From: Chitinophagaceae bacterium
GTDB taxonomy: Bacteria > Bacteroidota > Bacteroidia > Chitinophagales > Chitinophagaceae
Length of the DNA stretch: 64,000 nt
Direction: 5' to 3'
NCBI GenBank assembly: GCA_004028795.1
Contig: SAIW01000007.1
Coordinates: 62,001 to 126,000 of the forward strand
The position numbers were made by a program, and so were the translations under genes. The notes under the pieces were generated by a model. The model searched no databases, was not told where the DNA came from, and was given only the letters and a program-made list of their open reading frames with translations. Every line of letters begins with the position of its first letter. Within the stretch, counting starts at the first letter, position 1. This document shows positions 1 through 7,795 of this stretch, piece by piece.

Positions 1-131
1 CCATTGCTACCGGACATTCGATGCTGGGCTTGAGTTTGGGAGCAGGTACCGGAAAATTAGTAGAAGAAATAGTCAATCAAAAACCAACTTCAATGGATAT
101 AAAACCTTTTAAGGTTGAGCGGTTTGGGTAG
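1..131 (+). CDS. FAD-dependent amino-acid oxidase/dehydrogenase, C-terminal fragment
   Basis: Only the last 42 codons are inside the window, read in frame 3 to the TAG at 129-131. The peptide contains GHSMLGLSLGAGTGKLVEEI, which matches the C-terminal substrate/FAD-closing segment of the D-amino-acid oxidase/DadA family (usually GHxxLGxxLxxxTGxLxxEL). Such enzymes oxidatively deaminate amino acids with FAD. The rest of the gene lies upstream of the window, so substrate and full domain order cannot be judged. Family assignment is good; the DadA subtype is a guess. Confidence 0.6.
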   Translation, partial: IATGHSMLGLSLGAGTGKLVEEIVNQKPTSMDIKPFKVERFG

Positions 132-158
132 GAGCTTATTGCTGTTTTAAACTATCAA

Positions 159-974
159 TTACTTATTGATTTTATCCCATGCCTCTCTAGTAATAATTGC
201 TAAAATATTTTTCTTGCAATCCCATATCGAAATATATTTTTTCGATATAACGTAGTGTTGATTCCAAGCTGTAAACTTTTCGTAAAGCATAAGTGTACAG
301 ATATCAGTTGCTGTTATAAAGTCTCCTGTTTGTGGCAAATGAGAATGCATTGTACCTACAGTAGAATCGCCTTTCACATTTCCAACATGAATAGAAATAA
401 TATTAGCATGTAGCCTTTTCTTGGCAATAAAATTATTACTCTGGTCAAACGAAAGTAAATAGTCATTGCCAAAAATGACAACCCCATTTTCATTAGTACC
501 TGTTAATATATAAACCTTTCTTTCGTCATTTACTATCAATGGAATTATATTAAGGCTTGTATTTTCATACTGCTTTAATAAGGTATCTCTGCTTATTATT
601 TTTAAAGTAGCACTTCGAATACTATACAAATCTTTTTCGTAAGTTGAAAAAGCTCTTTCATTTAAATCTAAAAATGCGTTAGCAATTTTATAAGATGAAT
701 CAAAAGAAATAGTGCCAATTACTTTTGGATAGGTTTCCTTTGAGAAAAAAATACACTTAGCAAAATTTCCATCTGAATAAGAAAAATAACCACCAACATT
801 TTGCCTGTTTGAATACTTGGCTAAAAAAATATCTGTTCCATACCAAGATGCCATCTCCGATTTATAAAGTCGTAAACCTTCAGCATAAATACTATCAGAA
901 ATTTTTCTTAAATCTTCTTGACTATTTGCTTTTAATGATGATAAGAAAATAAAAAAAATGAAAACTCTTTTCAT
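159..974 (-). CDS. Secreted protein with JAMM-like motif, unknown function
   Basis: 271 aa with an N-terminal hydrophobic signal peptide (MKRVFIFFIFLSSLKANSQ), so probably exported to the periplasm or surface. I do not recognise a named family. Around residues 208-225 there is GTMHSHLPQTGDFITATD, resembling the metal-binding HxH...(S/T)xxD signature of JAB/MPN (JAMM) metalloproteases, but the spacing is one residue longer than canonical. Convergent with the oxidase gene and 258 bp away from the sulfur operon on the other strand. A JAMM-like peptidase or a non-catalytic relative are both possible; function is not established. Confidence 0.6.
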   Translation of the reverse strand: MKRVFIFFIFLSSLKANSQEDLRKISDSIYAEGLRLYKSEMASWYGTDIFLAKYSNRQNVGGYFSYSDGNFAKCIFFSKETYPKVIGTISFDSSYKIANAFLDLNERAFSTYEKDLYSIRSATLKIISRDTLLKQYENTSLNIIPLIVNDERKVYILTGTNENGVVIFGNDYLLSFDQSNNFIAKKRLHANIISIHVGNVKGDSTVGTMHSHLPQTGDFITATDICTLMLYEKFTAWNQHYVISKKYISIWDCKKNILAIITREAWDKINK

Positions 975-1101
975 ACTTGTTCGTTTTATGCAGCATCAAA
1001 CCAAATTGCAGCTGAATTTAATACTTTATTCTTTTCTAAACTAACAAACGCTTGTATTTCAATACCTGAATAATTTTTACTTGTCCATTTGTTTTATAGA
1101 C

Positions 1102-1125
1102 TATATTTGCCTACTAAACAAGTAG
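1102..1125 (+). promoter_or_regulatory. cysH promoter -7 box with CTACT/AGTAG palindrome
   Basis: TATATTTG (1102-1109) fits the Bacteroidota -7 consensus TAnnTTTG. It is followed at once by CTACTAAACAAGTAG (1111-1125), a perfect 5-bp inverted repeat around a 5-bp spacer. Related palindromes lie at the promoters of the sulfite reductase, the TonB-receptor unit and the siroheme synthase fusion. The position just downstream of -7 suggests a repressor site; an Rrf2/CymR-like regulator is inference. Confidence 0.5.
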
Positions 1126-1232
1126 AGTTCTGAATGAGTACACGAAAAATGATAAAGCCGATGCGTTGTACGCAACCAAAGTGTTGCTGATTTTTCTGTT
1201 CAATTATTATCTTCCATTACGCTTTATCAATT

Positions 1233-1952
1233 ATGAACGCATCCTTACAAAATAAATTACCAACTTTACAAGCCAACATCAGTAATCTTTCTATTAAAAA
1301 TGCTTTGGCATTGTTAGCAGATTTTTTTCCGTGTCAGGTTACTTTCTCAACCAGCTTTAGCTATGAAGACCAGATTATAACACACGAAATAGTCAATAAC
1401 AATTTGCCGATAAAAATTTTCACTTTAGATACAGGCAGATTATTTTCTGAAACCTATTCTGTATGGAGCAGAACCAACGAATTTTATAATACTAAAATAG
1501 AAGCTTATTATCCGGATGCTATTGCTTTACAGGAGTTGGTTTCACAAAGAGGCCCGAACAGTTTTTATGAAAGTATTGAGAACAGAAAAGAATGTTGTCA
1601 TATCAGAAAAGTTGTTCCACTAAAAAATGCTTTAAAAGGAAATACCATTTGGGTTACAGGTTTACGAGCAGAACATTCACCGGCAAGACAGGATTTGCAA
1701 ATTTTGGAATGGGATGAAGGTAATCAGTTAATTAAATACAACCCCTTGCTGCATTGGAATACGGCAGAAACAATACAATTCGTTCACCAAAATAATATAC
1801 CTTACAATTCTTTGCACGATAAAGGTTTTGTAAGTATCGGTTGTGCCCCTTGTACCAGAGCCATCAAAGCAGGAGAAGATTTCAGAGCAGGGCGTTGGTG
1901 GTGGGAAGACGCCAATAAAAAAGAATGCGGGTTGCATGAGAAACAAGCTTAA
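1233..1952 (+). CDS. cysH: Adenylyl-sulfate (APS) reductase, CysH family
   Basis: 239 aa. Reduces APS (or PAPS) to sulfite with thioredoxin or glutathione in assimilatory sulfate reduction; cytoplasmic. The adenine-nucleotide alpha-hydrolase fold begins with TFSTSFSYEDQ. Two cysteine pairs, CC in KECCHIRK and CxxC in GCAPCTR, are those that hold the [4Fe-4S] cluster of APS reductases, and the C-terminal ECGLH carries the catalytic cysteine. The cluster motif favours the APS- over the PAPS-specific enzyme, consistent with no CysC kinase being seen in the window. First gene of a cysH-cysD-cysN-cobA run on one strand. Confidence 0.93.
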   Translation: MNASLQNKLPTLQANISNLSIKNALALLADFFPCQVTFSTSFSYEDQIITHEIVNNNLPIKIFTLDTGRLFSETYSVWSRTNEFYNTKIEAYYPDAIALQELVSQRGPNSFYESIENRKECCHIRKVVPLKNALKGNTIWVTGLRAEHSPARQDLQILEWDEGNQLIKYNPLLHWNTAETIQFVHQNNIPYNSLHDKGFVSIGCAPCTRAIKAGEDFRAGRWWWEDANKKECGLHEKQA

Positions 1953-1993
1953 TGCAAAATGCTTAAAGCCTTATGCCTTAAGCGTTAAGCATT
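1953..1993. repeat. Palindromic heptad repeat between cysH and cysD
   Basis: The gap contains AATGCTTAA (1958-1966) and its exact reverse complement TTAAGCATT (1985-1993), able to form a hairpin in the message. It can also be read as degenerate 7-bp units of NTTAAGC type (TTAAAGC, CTTATGC, CTTAAGC, GTTAAGC). It is not followed by a T run, so a terminator is less likely than an mRNA-processing or repeat element. Confidence 0.6.
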
Positions 1994-2010
1994 CAATTAA
2001 AAAATAAAGC

Positions 2011-2922
2011 ATGAGTAATAAATATAGTCTCGATTATTTAGAACAATTAGAAAGCGAATCCATTCACATCTTTCGTGAAGTGGCAGGCCAGTTTGAAAAA
2101 CCTGCATTGTTGTTTAGTGGTGGTAAAGATTCTATTACATTGGTGCATTTAGCATTGAAGGCTTTTCGTCCCGGTAAATTTCCTTTCCCGTTAGTACATA
2201 TTGATACAGGTCACAACTTTAAGGAAGCATTGGATTTCAGAGATTGGTTGGCAAATGAAATAGGAGAGAAATTAATTGTAAGAAATGTAGAAGATACTAT
2301 TAAAGCAAAAGGCTTAACAGAACCCAAAGGAAAGTTTGCAAGCCGTAATGCTTTACAGACTTATACTTTATTAGATACCATTGAAGAGTTTGGTTTTGAT
2401 TGTTGTATCGGCGGTGCAAGACGCGATGAAGAAAAAGCAAGAGCCAAAGAAAGAATTTTTTCTGTAAGAGATGAATTCGGTCAATGGAACCCTAAACTGC
2501 AACGCCCCGAATTATGGAATATTTATAACGGCAAAATTCATAAAGGAGAAAACGTACGTGTATTTCCAATAAGCAACTGGACTGAATTGGATGTATGGAA
2601 TTATATACGAAAAGAAAATATCGATTTGCCTTCCATCTATTTTGCTCATGATAGAGAAGTATTGGAATATCAGGGGCAATTAGTAGCAACAAGTAAGTTT
2701 ATTCAATTAGAAGAAACAGATAAAGTAAGCGTAAAGAAAGTGCGTTACAGAACTGTTGGCGACATGACTTGTACAGCAGCAGTTGAATCTAATGCTTCAA
2801 ACATTAACGATATTATTAATGAAATAATTGCCACCAAAACAAGTGAACGCGGCGAAACAAGAATTGATGATAAAGTAAGTGAAGCAGCCATGGAAGACAG
2901 AAAGAAGAATGGATACTTTTAA
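2011..2922 (+). CDS. cysD: Sulfate adenylyltransferase subunit 2
   Basis: 303 aa, the usual length for CysD. It is the ATP-sulfurylase catalytic subunit and forms APS from sulfate and ATP, driven by the GTPase CysN. The PP-loop ATP-binding motif FSGGKDS lies near residue 35, followed by HIDTGHNF and GGARRDEEKARAKER, typical of CysD. The C-terminus (RKKNGYF) is the standard end of the family. Lies 58 bp after cysH and 115 bp before the chosen cysN start; that gap is almost entirely a paired hairpin repeat. Confidence 0.97.
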   Translation: MSNKYSLDYLEQLESESIHIFREVAGQFEKPALLFSGGKDSITLVHLALKAFRPGKFPFPLVHIDTGHNFKEALDFRDWLANEIGEKLIVRNVEDTIKAKGLTEPKGKFASRNALQTYTLLDTIEEFGFDCCIGGARRDEEKARAKERIFSVRDEFGQWNPKLQRPELWNIYNGKIHKGENVRVFPISNWTELDVWNYIRKENIDLPSIYFAHDREVLEYQGQLVATSKFIQLEETDKVSVKKVRYRTVGDMTCTAAVESNASNINDIINEIIATKTSERGETRIDDKVSEAAMEDRKKNGYF

Positions 2923-2924
2923 AG

Positions 2925-3035
2925 CCTCCTTAAATCCCTCCAAAGGAGGGACTTTATAAAGGCAAGTATTTTATAGTAAATATTTTTTGAAACTCAATAA
3001 TCAAAATCCTCCCCTTCGGGGAGGTTTGGAGGGGC
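2925..3035. repeat. Inverted pair of CCTCCC hairpin units filling cysD-cysN gap
   Basis: Left unit 2925-2954 reads CCTCCTTAAATCCCTCC-AAA-GGAGGGACTT. Right unit 3005-3035, on the opposite strand, reads CCCCTCC-AAA-CCTCCCC-GAA-GGGGAGGATT. Each is a 6-7 bp hairpin with a 3-nt loop plus an outer C-rich arm. About 50 bp of AT-rich core lies between. The element begins 3 bp after the cysD stop and ends 2 bp before the cysN ATG, so it makes up essentially the whole intergenic region. Same family as the copies in metG and in the hydroxyacyl-CoA dehydrogenase gene. Confidence 0.8.
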
Positions 3036-3037
3036 TT

Positions 3038-4279
3038 ATGGATATACTACGTTTTATAACAGCAGGTAGTGTTGATGATGGCAAGAGTACATTAATCGGC
3101 AGATTATTATATGATAGTAAAAGTATAATGATCGACCAATTAGAAGCTATTGAAAAACAAACTAAAAACCGAGAAGAAGGTGAAATTGATTTAGCATTGC
3201 TAACCGATGGTTTGCGTGCAGAACGTGAACAAGGCATTACTATTGATGTTGCTTATAAATATTTTTCTACACCCAAACGTAAGTTCATTATTGCAGATGC
3301 TCCGGGCCATATTCAATATACACGCAACATGGTTACCGGTGCCAGCAACAGCGATTTAATTATTGTGTTGATTGATGCAAGACAAGGTGTTGTTGAACAA
3401 ACCCGCCGTCATTCAATTATTGCTTCTTTATTAAATATTCCTCATATTATAGTTGCCATTAATAAAATGGATTTGGTAAACTATTCGCAGGATGTTTACA
3501 ATAATATTGTTATTGATTATGCAGAAGTTGCTAAATCTTTAGGATTAAAAAATGTTACTTATATCCCCATCAGTGCATTGAATGGAGATAACATAGTAGA
3601 AACATCTGTCAACTTTCCCTGGTATGAAGGAGAAAGTTTATTGCATTTATTAGAAAATGTAGAAGTTCAAAACGATATAAACCTTACGCACCCTCGCTTT
3701 CAGGTGCAGTATGTTATTCGCCCGCAGGTTGATGAATTGCATGATTACAGAGGTTATGCAGGAAGAATAACCAGCGGTATTTATAAAAAAGGAGATAAGG
3801 TTGTTGTACTGCCAAGTGGTTTGCACAGCACCATTAAAGCAATTGAAACAGGTGGTAAAGAAGTAGCAGAAGCTTTCGCTCCGCAAAGTATTGTATTGCA
3901 TTTAGCAGATGATATTGATATAAGCAGGGGTGATATGATTGTGTTGGAAAATAATCAACCTAAAGTAGAACAGGAAATAGAAGTATTGTTAAACTGGATG
4001 GACAAAAAGCCATTAAAGCAAGGCAATAAATATTTATTACAGATAGGTAGTAAAACGGTTAAATCTGTTATTCGTGAAGTGGAATATAAAATTGATGTAA
4101 ATACTTTACAACAATTGCCTTCACCTGAGGAAGTACAATTAAACGATGTTGTAAAAGCAACTATTAAAACCGCATCACCCATTGCATTTGACAGCTACAA
4201 ACAATTAAGAACAAACGGCGGAGTAATATTAATTGATGAAACAAGTTATGTAACTGTCGGGGCTTGTATGATTCAATAA
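3038..4279 (+). CDS. cysN: Sulfate adenylyltransferase subunit 1 (GTPase)
   Basis: 413 aa from the ATG at 3038. An elongation-factor-like GTPase that couples GTP hydrolysis to APS synthesis by CysD. G1 GSVDDGKST, the DAPGHIQYTRNM G3 region and G4 NKMDLV are intact, followed by two EF-Tu-like beta-barrel domains. There is no CysC kinase domain at the C-terminus. An in-frame TTG at 2987 would add 17 residues encoded by the hairpin repeat (NPPLRGGLEG); MDILRFITAG is the normal CysN N-terminus, so the ATG was preferred. Followed 74 bp later by cobA. Confidence 0.95.
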   Translation: MDILRFITAGSVDDGKSTLIGRLLYDSKSIMIDQLEAIEKQTKNREEGEIDLALLTDGLRAEREQGITIDVAYKYFSTPKRKFIIADAPGHIQYTRNMVTGASNSDLIIVLIDARQGVVEQTRRHSIIASLLNIPHIIVAINKMDLVNYSQDVYNNIVIDYAEVAKSLGLKNVTYIPISALNGDNIVETSVNFPWYEGESLLHLLENVEVQNDINLTHPRFQVQYVIRPQVDELHDYRGYAGRITSGIYKKGDKVVVLPSGLHSTIKAIETGGKEVAEAFAPQSIVLHLADDIDISRGDMIVLENNQPKVEQEIEVLLNWMDKKPLKQGNKYLLQIGSKTVKSVIREVEYKIDVNTLQQLPSPEEVQLNDVVKATIKTASPIAFDSYKQLRTNGGVILIDETSYVTVGACMIQ

Positions 4280-4285
4280 TATAAT

Positions 4286-4320
4286 GTGAAAGGTGAATAG
4301 TAAAAGGTTCGATGAATAGA
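4286..4320. repeat. Degenerate heptad repeat downstream of cysN
   Basis: Consecutive 7-bp units GTGAAAG, GTGAATA, GTAAAAG, GTTCGAT, GAATAGA run between cysN and cobA. Similarity is loose, but the period of seven recurs at other sites in this window (22171, 41785, 53701, 54484). Confidence 0.4.
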
Positions 4321-4353
4321 AAATAATTCGTATAATTCAATAAAATTCATGTC

Positions 4354-5184
4354 ATGCGAGGTAAAGTGATATTAGCTGGTGCAGGTTGCGGAGACCCTGA
4401 TTTGATTACTGTAAAAGCTGCAAAATATTTGCAACAGGCTGATGTTGTTTTAACAGACAGATTAGTAAGCGATGATATTTTAAGAGCTTATGTTAAGCCT
4501 GAAACGGAAGTGGTATATGTGGGTAAGCAATGCAGGTTAGGTGCATCCACACCGCAGGAAACAATCAATCAATTATTGGTTGAATATGCTTTGAAAGATA
4601 AGCTGATAGTTCGTTTGAAAGGTGGAGATGTTTCTATTTTTTCTAATATTTTAGATGAGTTGGAAGTATTGGTTGCCAATGAAATTGCTTATGAAATAAT
4701 TCCGGGTGTTACAGCAGCTTTAGGTGCAGCAGCACATGCAGGCATACCTTTAACTGCAAGAGGTTATTCAACTGCAGTAAGGTTATTGACGTATTATAAA
4801 TCTGATATTGTTACTGAAAATTACTGGAGAGAATTAGCAGCAACAGAAGATACATTGGTGTTTTATATGAGTTCGGAAACATTGCCGTTAGTGGTAGAAA
4901 AGCTTAATAAATATCATATCAACACAGATAAAAAAATAGCAGTGATAGAACAGGCAACAACGCCTTTTCAAAAAGTACATATTACCGGTTTTGATACCTA
5001 TCAGGATACATTGGCGGGCAAAAAATTCTTATCTCCTTCATTAATTATTATCGGTAGAGTTGTTAATCTGCATAGCCAATTTGCGTGGTTACAAAACAGC
5101 AACAGCAATGAATATTATTTTAAGCCTGTTGCTAAAATCGGTATAAACCAAAGTGCAGCAAACAAGAAAGAAGCAAGAGCATAA
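4354..5184 (+). CDS. cobA: Uroporphyrinogen-III C-methyltransferase
   Basis: 276 aa. Transfers two methyl groups from SAM to uroporphyrinogen III giving precorrin-2, the siroheme precursor needed by sulfite reductase. The N-terminal VILAGAGCGDPDLITVKA, the VVYVGK segment, and LKGGDVSIF followed by EIIPGVTAALGAAA are the SUMT signature motifs. Single-domain form, not fused to CysG-N; the dehydrogenase/ferrochelatase part lies at 16454 in another fusion. The ATG at 4354 gives the canonical MRGKVILAGAG start; an overlapping ATG at 4349 is out of frame. Last gene of the cys run, closed by a strong hairpin. Confidence 0.95.
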   Translation: MRGKVILAGAGCGDPDLITVKAAKYLQQADVVLTDRLVSDDILRAYVKPETEVVYVGKQCRLGASTPQETINQLLVEYALKDKLIVRLKGGDVSIFSNILDELEVLVANEIAYEIIPGVTAALGAAAHAGIPLTARGYSTAVRLLTYYKSDIVTENYWRELAATEDTLVFYMSSETLPLVVEKLNKYHINTDKKIAVIEQATTPFQKVHITGFDTYQDTLAGKKFLSPSLIIIGRVVNLHSQFAWLQNSNSNEYYFKPVAKIGINQSAANKKEARA

Positions 5185-5208
5185 TTAATTCAATTGAGTT
5201 GACAATAA

Positions 5209-5240
5209 AAAGGCTTTCAAATTAATGAAAGCCTTTGTCT
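5209..5240. terminator. Bidirectional terminator between cobA and sulfite reductase
   Basis: AAAGGCTTTCA (5209-5219) pairs with TGAAAGCCTTT (5226-5236) around a 6-nt loop, with A/T flanks on both sides. It sits between convergent genes and can serve both. Confidence 0.8.
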
Positions 5241-5273
5241 CTATGTTTGAACCGACCCAATAAGTGTATCATT

Positions 5274-7397
5274 TTATACAGCAGCCACTTCTTTATCAGC
5301 AGCTAATAATTGCTCTCTTAATTGAGTGGCATAAGCAATAAATTGTTTAGCCTGCTCAAAGTAAGTTGCTGCAAATGTTTCAGAAGGCTCTTCCTGATTA
5401 ATTTGTAAAACTGTTTCTTTAAAGCTGTCTGTTAAACTGTACAATCCTTTATCAGTAAAGTGAACATCAAAGTCTTTCAATATACCTGATTGTGTATTGC
5501 AATGAACAGACTGTTGCAATAACAATGCTTTCGCTGCATGAATAAAAGCAGCATAAGATTGATAAATACTATCAGCCCAGGCTTTATTTTTAATACTTAT
5601 TTCAGCAGCTTCTATTTTTTCTTCTGCTTCTAAAATTAAGGTAGCAACCAAATCAATCATTACACCCGCACATTCACCAATGCCAATAGCTGTAGAGAAT
5701 TTATCTGCTTGTCCCCAATCAATAAAATCCTCTGCCTGTAAGGTTTCTAAGTCTGCTAAAGGCTTTAATAAATTGTAATAATATTTCTCACCAACACGTT
5801 GGTTATAATTATAAAAACTTTCTGCTGTTTGTGCATTGGTTTTATAATCATCTAAAATAGAACGCAAAGCATCAGGTCCTCTTTTACTTGGTATACGAAT
5901 TACTTTATCTGCAATTCTTCCATTACCGCTTCCTAAAACGCCACCACCGATTAATACTTGTAAGGCAGGTAATACCTGTCCTTTAGCTTTAATAGAACTT
6001 CCGTGAAAACCAATATTAGCCATGCCATGCTGTCCACAAGAATTCATACATCCACTTATTTTAATGGCTATCTCTTTATTGTATAAGTATTCAGGATATT
6101 CCTCTTCAATAACTTCAGATAATGCTTTACTGATACCGGTACTGCTTGAAATGCCTAAGTTACAGGTATCTGTTCCCGGGCATGCTGTAATATCTGCTAA
6201 ACTTCCGAAACCCGCTGCAGCAAAGCCTTCTGCTTCTAATACACTATATACATAAGCTAAGTGTTCAGGTTTAACATATCTTAATTGCAAACCTTGATTG
6301 ATAGTTACACGAATATCATTAGCAACAAAGCCCTGTAATTTTTCAATTAAATTTCTGCTTACAGAAGAACTGATATTACCGTTGGGGACTCTGATGTACA
6401 CAACATGATAACCTGCCTGCTTTTGCGGAAGTACATTTGTTTTTTTCCATACTTCAAAATTGAATTGATTTTTTATTTCGAATGATGGAGTAGCAATAGC
6501 AGTTGGTAAATCAATAGCTTCAAAAGAGGCTGTATTAATTTTGTAAGTTTTATTGGTAACAGCTTTTTGTTCTGCTGCAACCAATTCATTAAAGGCATCA
6601 ATACCAATTTGCTGAATTAAAAATTTAATTCTCGCTTTATGCCTGCTGTTTCTTTCACCATGTCTGTCAAATACACGTAAAACAGTTTCTATATATGGTA
6701 TAAATAAATCTTCTTCTAAAAATTCATGTGTAGTAACTGCTAAATGAGGCTGAGCCCCCAAACCGCCGCCCACAACAACTTTAAACCCTCTTACTGATTT
6801 GCCGTTTATTTCTTTAAAACGAGGTATTGCACCAATATCGTGCATAAAAATTAATGCAGTATCCCGCTCACTGCTTGATATGGCTATTTTAATTTTACGA
6901 CCCATTTCCTGACAGAAAGGTTTGCGTAAAAAATATTCAAATATGGCATGAGCATAAGGTGTAACATCAAAAGGTTCTTCAGGGTCTATTCCTGCCATAT
7001 CAGATGCGGTAACGTTTCTAACAGTATTACCGCAAGCTTCGCGAATAGTAATGCTGTCTTTTTCCAACTCACTCCATAATTCAGGTGTTCTGTCTAAACT
7101 TACAAAATGAATTTGCACATCCTGCCTTGTAGTTAAATGCAAATTACCTGTTGAATATTCATCTGAAACTGCCGCAATTCTTTTCCATTGTGCAAAAGTC
7201 ATTTTACCATATGGCAATTTAATACGAACCATCTGAACACCTTGCTGACGTTGACCGTAAACACCTCTCGCCAAACGTAAACTGCGGAATTTTTCTTCGG
7301 GAATAGTACCTGCTCTGAATGCTCTTATCTTTTTTTCTAACTCAATGATATCTTTTTCAACCAATGGGTTTTCTAACTCTGTACGAAAACTTTGCAT
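5274..7397 (-). CDS. Siroheme-dependent nitrite/sulfite reductase with C-terminal helical extension
   Basis: 707 aa. Six-electron reductase of the ferredoxin-type NirA/Sir family, here most likely reducing sulfite to sulfide because it stands with cysHDN and cobA. Two ferredoxin-like halves: the N-terminal one has LHLTTRQDVQIHF and ACGNTVRNVT. The [4Fe-4S]/siroheme cysteines are in ACPGTDTCNLG (CX5C) and SGCMNSCGQHG (CX3C) near residues 405-450. The last ~130 residues (from ~570) are alpha-helical and outside the normal reductase; they resemble the HEPN-like tail seen in Bacteroidota homologues. Its promoter carries the same palindrome as the other sulfur genes. Nitrite as substrate cannot be excluded. 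Confidence 0.9.
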   Translation of the reverse strand: MQSFRTELENPLVEKDIIELEKKIRAFRAGTIPEEKFRSLRLARGVYGQRQQGVQMVRIKLPYGKMTFAQWKRIAAVSDEYSTGNLHLTTRQDVQIHFVSLDRTPELWSELEKDSITIREACGNTVRNVTASDMAGIDPEEPFDVTPYAHAIFEYFLRKPFCQEMGRKIKIAISSSERDTALIFMHDIGAIPRFKEINGKSVRGFKVVVGGGLGAQPHLAVTTHEFLEEDLFIPYIETVLRVFDRHGERNSRHKARIKFLIQQIGIDAFNELVAAEQKAVTNKTYKINTASFEAIDLPTAIATPSFEIKNQFNFEVWKKTNVLPQKQAGYHVVYIRVPNGNISSSVSRNLIEKLQGFVANDIRVTINQGLQLRYVKPEHLAYVYSVLEAEGFAAAGFGSLADITACPGTDTCNLGISSSTGISKALSEVIEEEYPEYLYNKEIAIKISGCMNSCGQHGMANIGFHGSSIKAKGQVLPALQVLIGGGVLGSGNGRIADKVIRIPSKRGPDALRSILDDYKTNAQTAESFYNYNQRVGEKYYYNLLKPLADLETLQAEDFIDWGQADKFSTAIGIGECAGVMIDLVATLILEAEEKIEAAEISIKNKAWADSIYQSYAAFIHAAKALLLQQSVHCNTQSGILKDFDVHFTDKGLYSLTDSFKETVLQINQEEPSETFAATYFEQAKQFIAYATQLREQLLAADKEVAAV

Positions 7398-7402
7398 GAT
7401 AA

Positions 7403-7442
7403 TTTTATTAGCCTATTAATTTAGTATGCTAATGCAAATGTA
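7403..7442 (-). promoter_or_regulatory. Sulfite reductase promoter with sulfur-type operator
   Basis: On the minus strand TACATTTG (complement of 7435-7442) fits TAnnTTTG. It is followed by ATACTAAATTAATAGGCTAA (complement of about 7408-7427), closely similar to CTACTAAATTTGTAGGAT at 16423-16440. The layout (-7 box, then palindrome, then start codon) mirrors the cysH promoter. Confidence 0.5.
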
Positions 7443-7556
7443 ATGGTGTTTAATAAAAGTCCACCATTTTTATAGGATTTATTTGCAAGGAAAATCAATA
7501 CTGCGTTTGTTTTCAACAATTTAAAAAGCATTAACAGGAAAAGTTTTCAAAAAAAT

Positions 7557-7583
7557 ATTAGTCTATAATTTTGGTAGGATAAT
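7557..7583 (+). promoter_or_regulatory. Promoter with sulfur-type motif upstream of short ORF and TonB receptor
   Basis: TAATTTTG (7566-7573) fits the -7 consensus. The surrounding ATTAGTCTA...TAGGATAAT is an imperfect 9-bp inverted repeat (7 of 9 positions), and TTTGGTAGGATAAT nearly repeats TTTGTAGGATAAT at the siroheme-synthase promoter. Probably drives the short ORF at 7612 and perhaps the receptor gene. Confidence 0.4.
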
Positions 7584-7611
7584 TAAACATCCTTTATTTT
7601 GCTCACAAATT

Positions 7612-7737
7612 ATGAGCAAGCAATTATTATTTCAACCAAAACAATCAATAAAAGCCATACTGCAACTGGCTTTTAGTAAAGCTGTTTCTTTCTTTAGCTA
7701 TGATAATGTAAAAATGACTTGTCCCTACGTGGACTAA
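7612..7737 (+). CDS. Possible 41-residue peptide upstream of TonB receptor
   Basis: ATG at 7612 to TAA at 7735 encodes 41 residues, beginning MSKQLLFQPKQSIKAI and ending MTCPYVD, with a central AFSKAVSFFSY. It lies 29 bp after a well-formed -7 box with the sulfur-type palindrome and 58 bp before the receptor gene. I recognise no family. It could be a leader peptide, a small regulated protein, or chance coding in a 398-bp gap. The remaining part of the gap (7443-7556 and 7738-7795) shows no gene. Confidence 0.35.
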   Translation: MSKQLLFQPKQSIKAILQLAFSKAVSFFSYDNVKMTCPYVD

Positions 7738-7795
7738 TATTTTAATCACCGAAAGAATTTTTTTTACATTATTATTCTACTAAAATACTCGACTA

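Noticed and set aside
1140-1200. Riboswitch upstream of cysH
   Set aside because: Only a short GCGT-TGT-ACGC hairpin is visible; no SAM or other riboswitch core could be drawn.
2987-3037. CysN start at TTG 2987
   Set aside because: The 17 added residues are translated hairpin repeat; the ATG at 3038 gives the conserved N-terminus.
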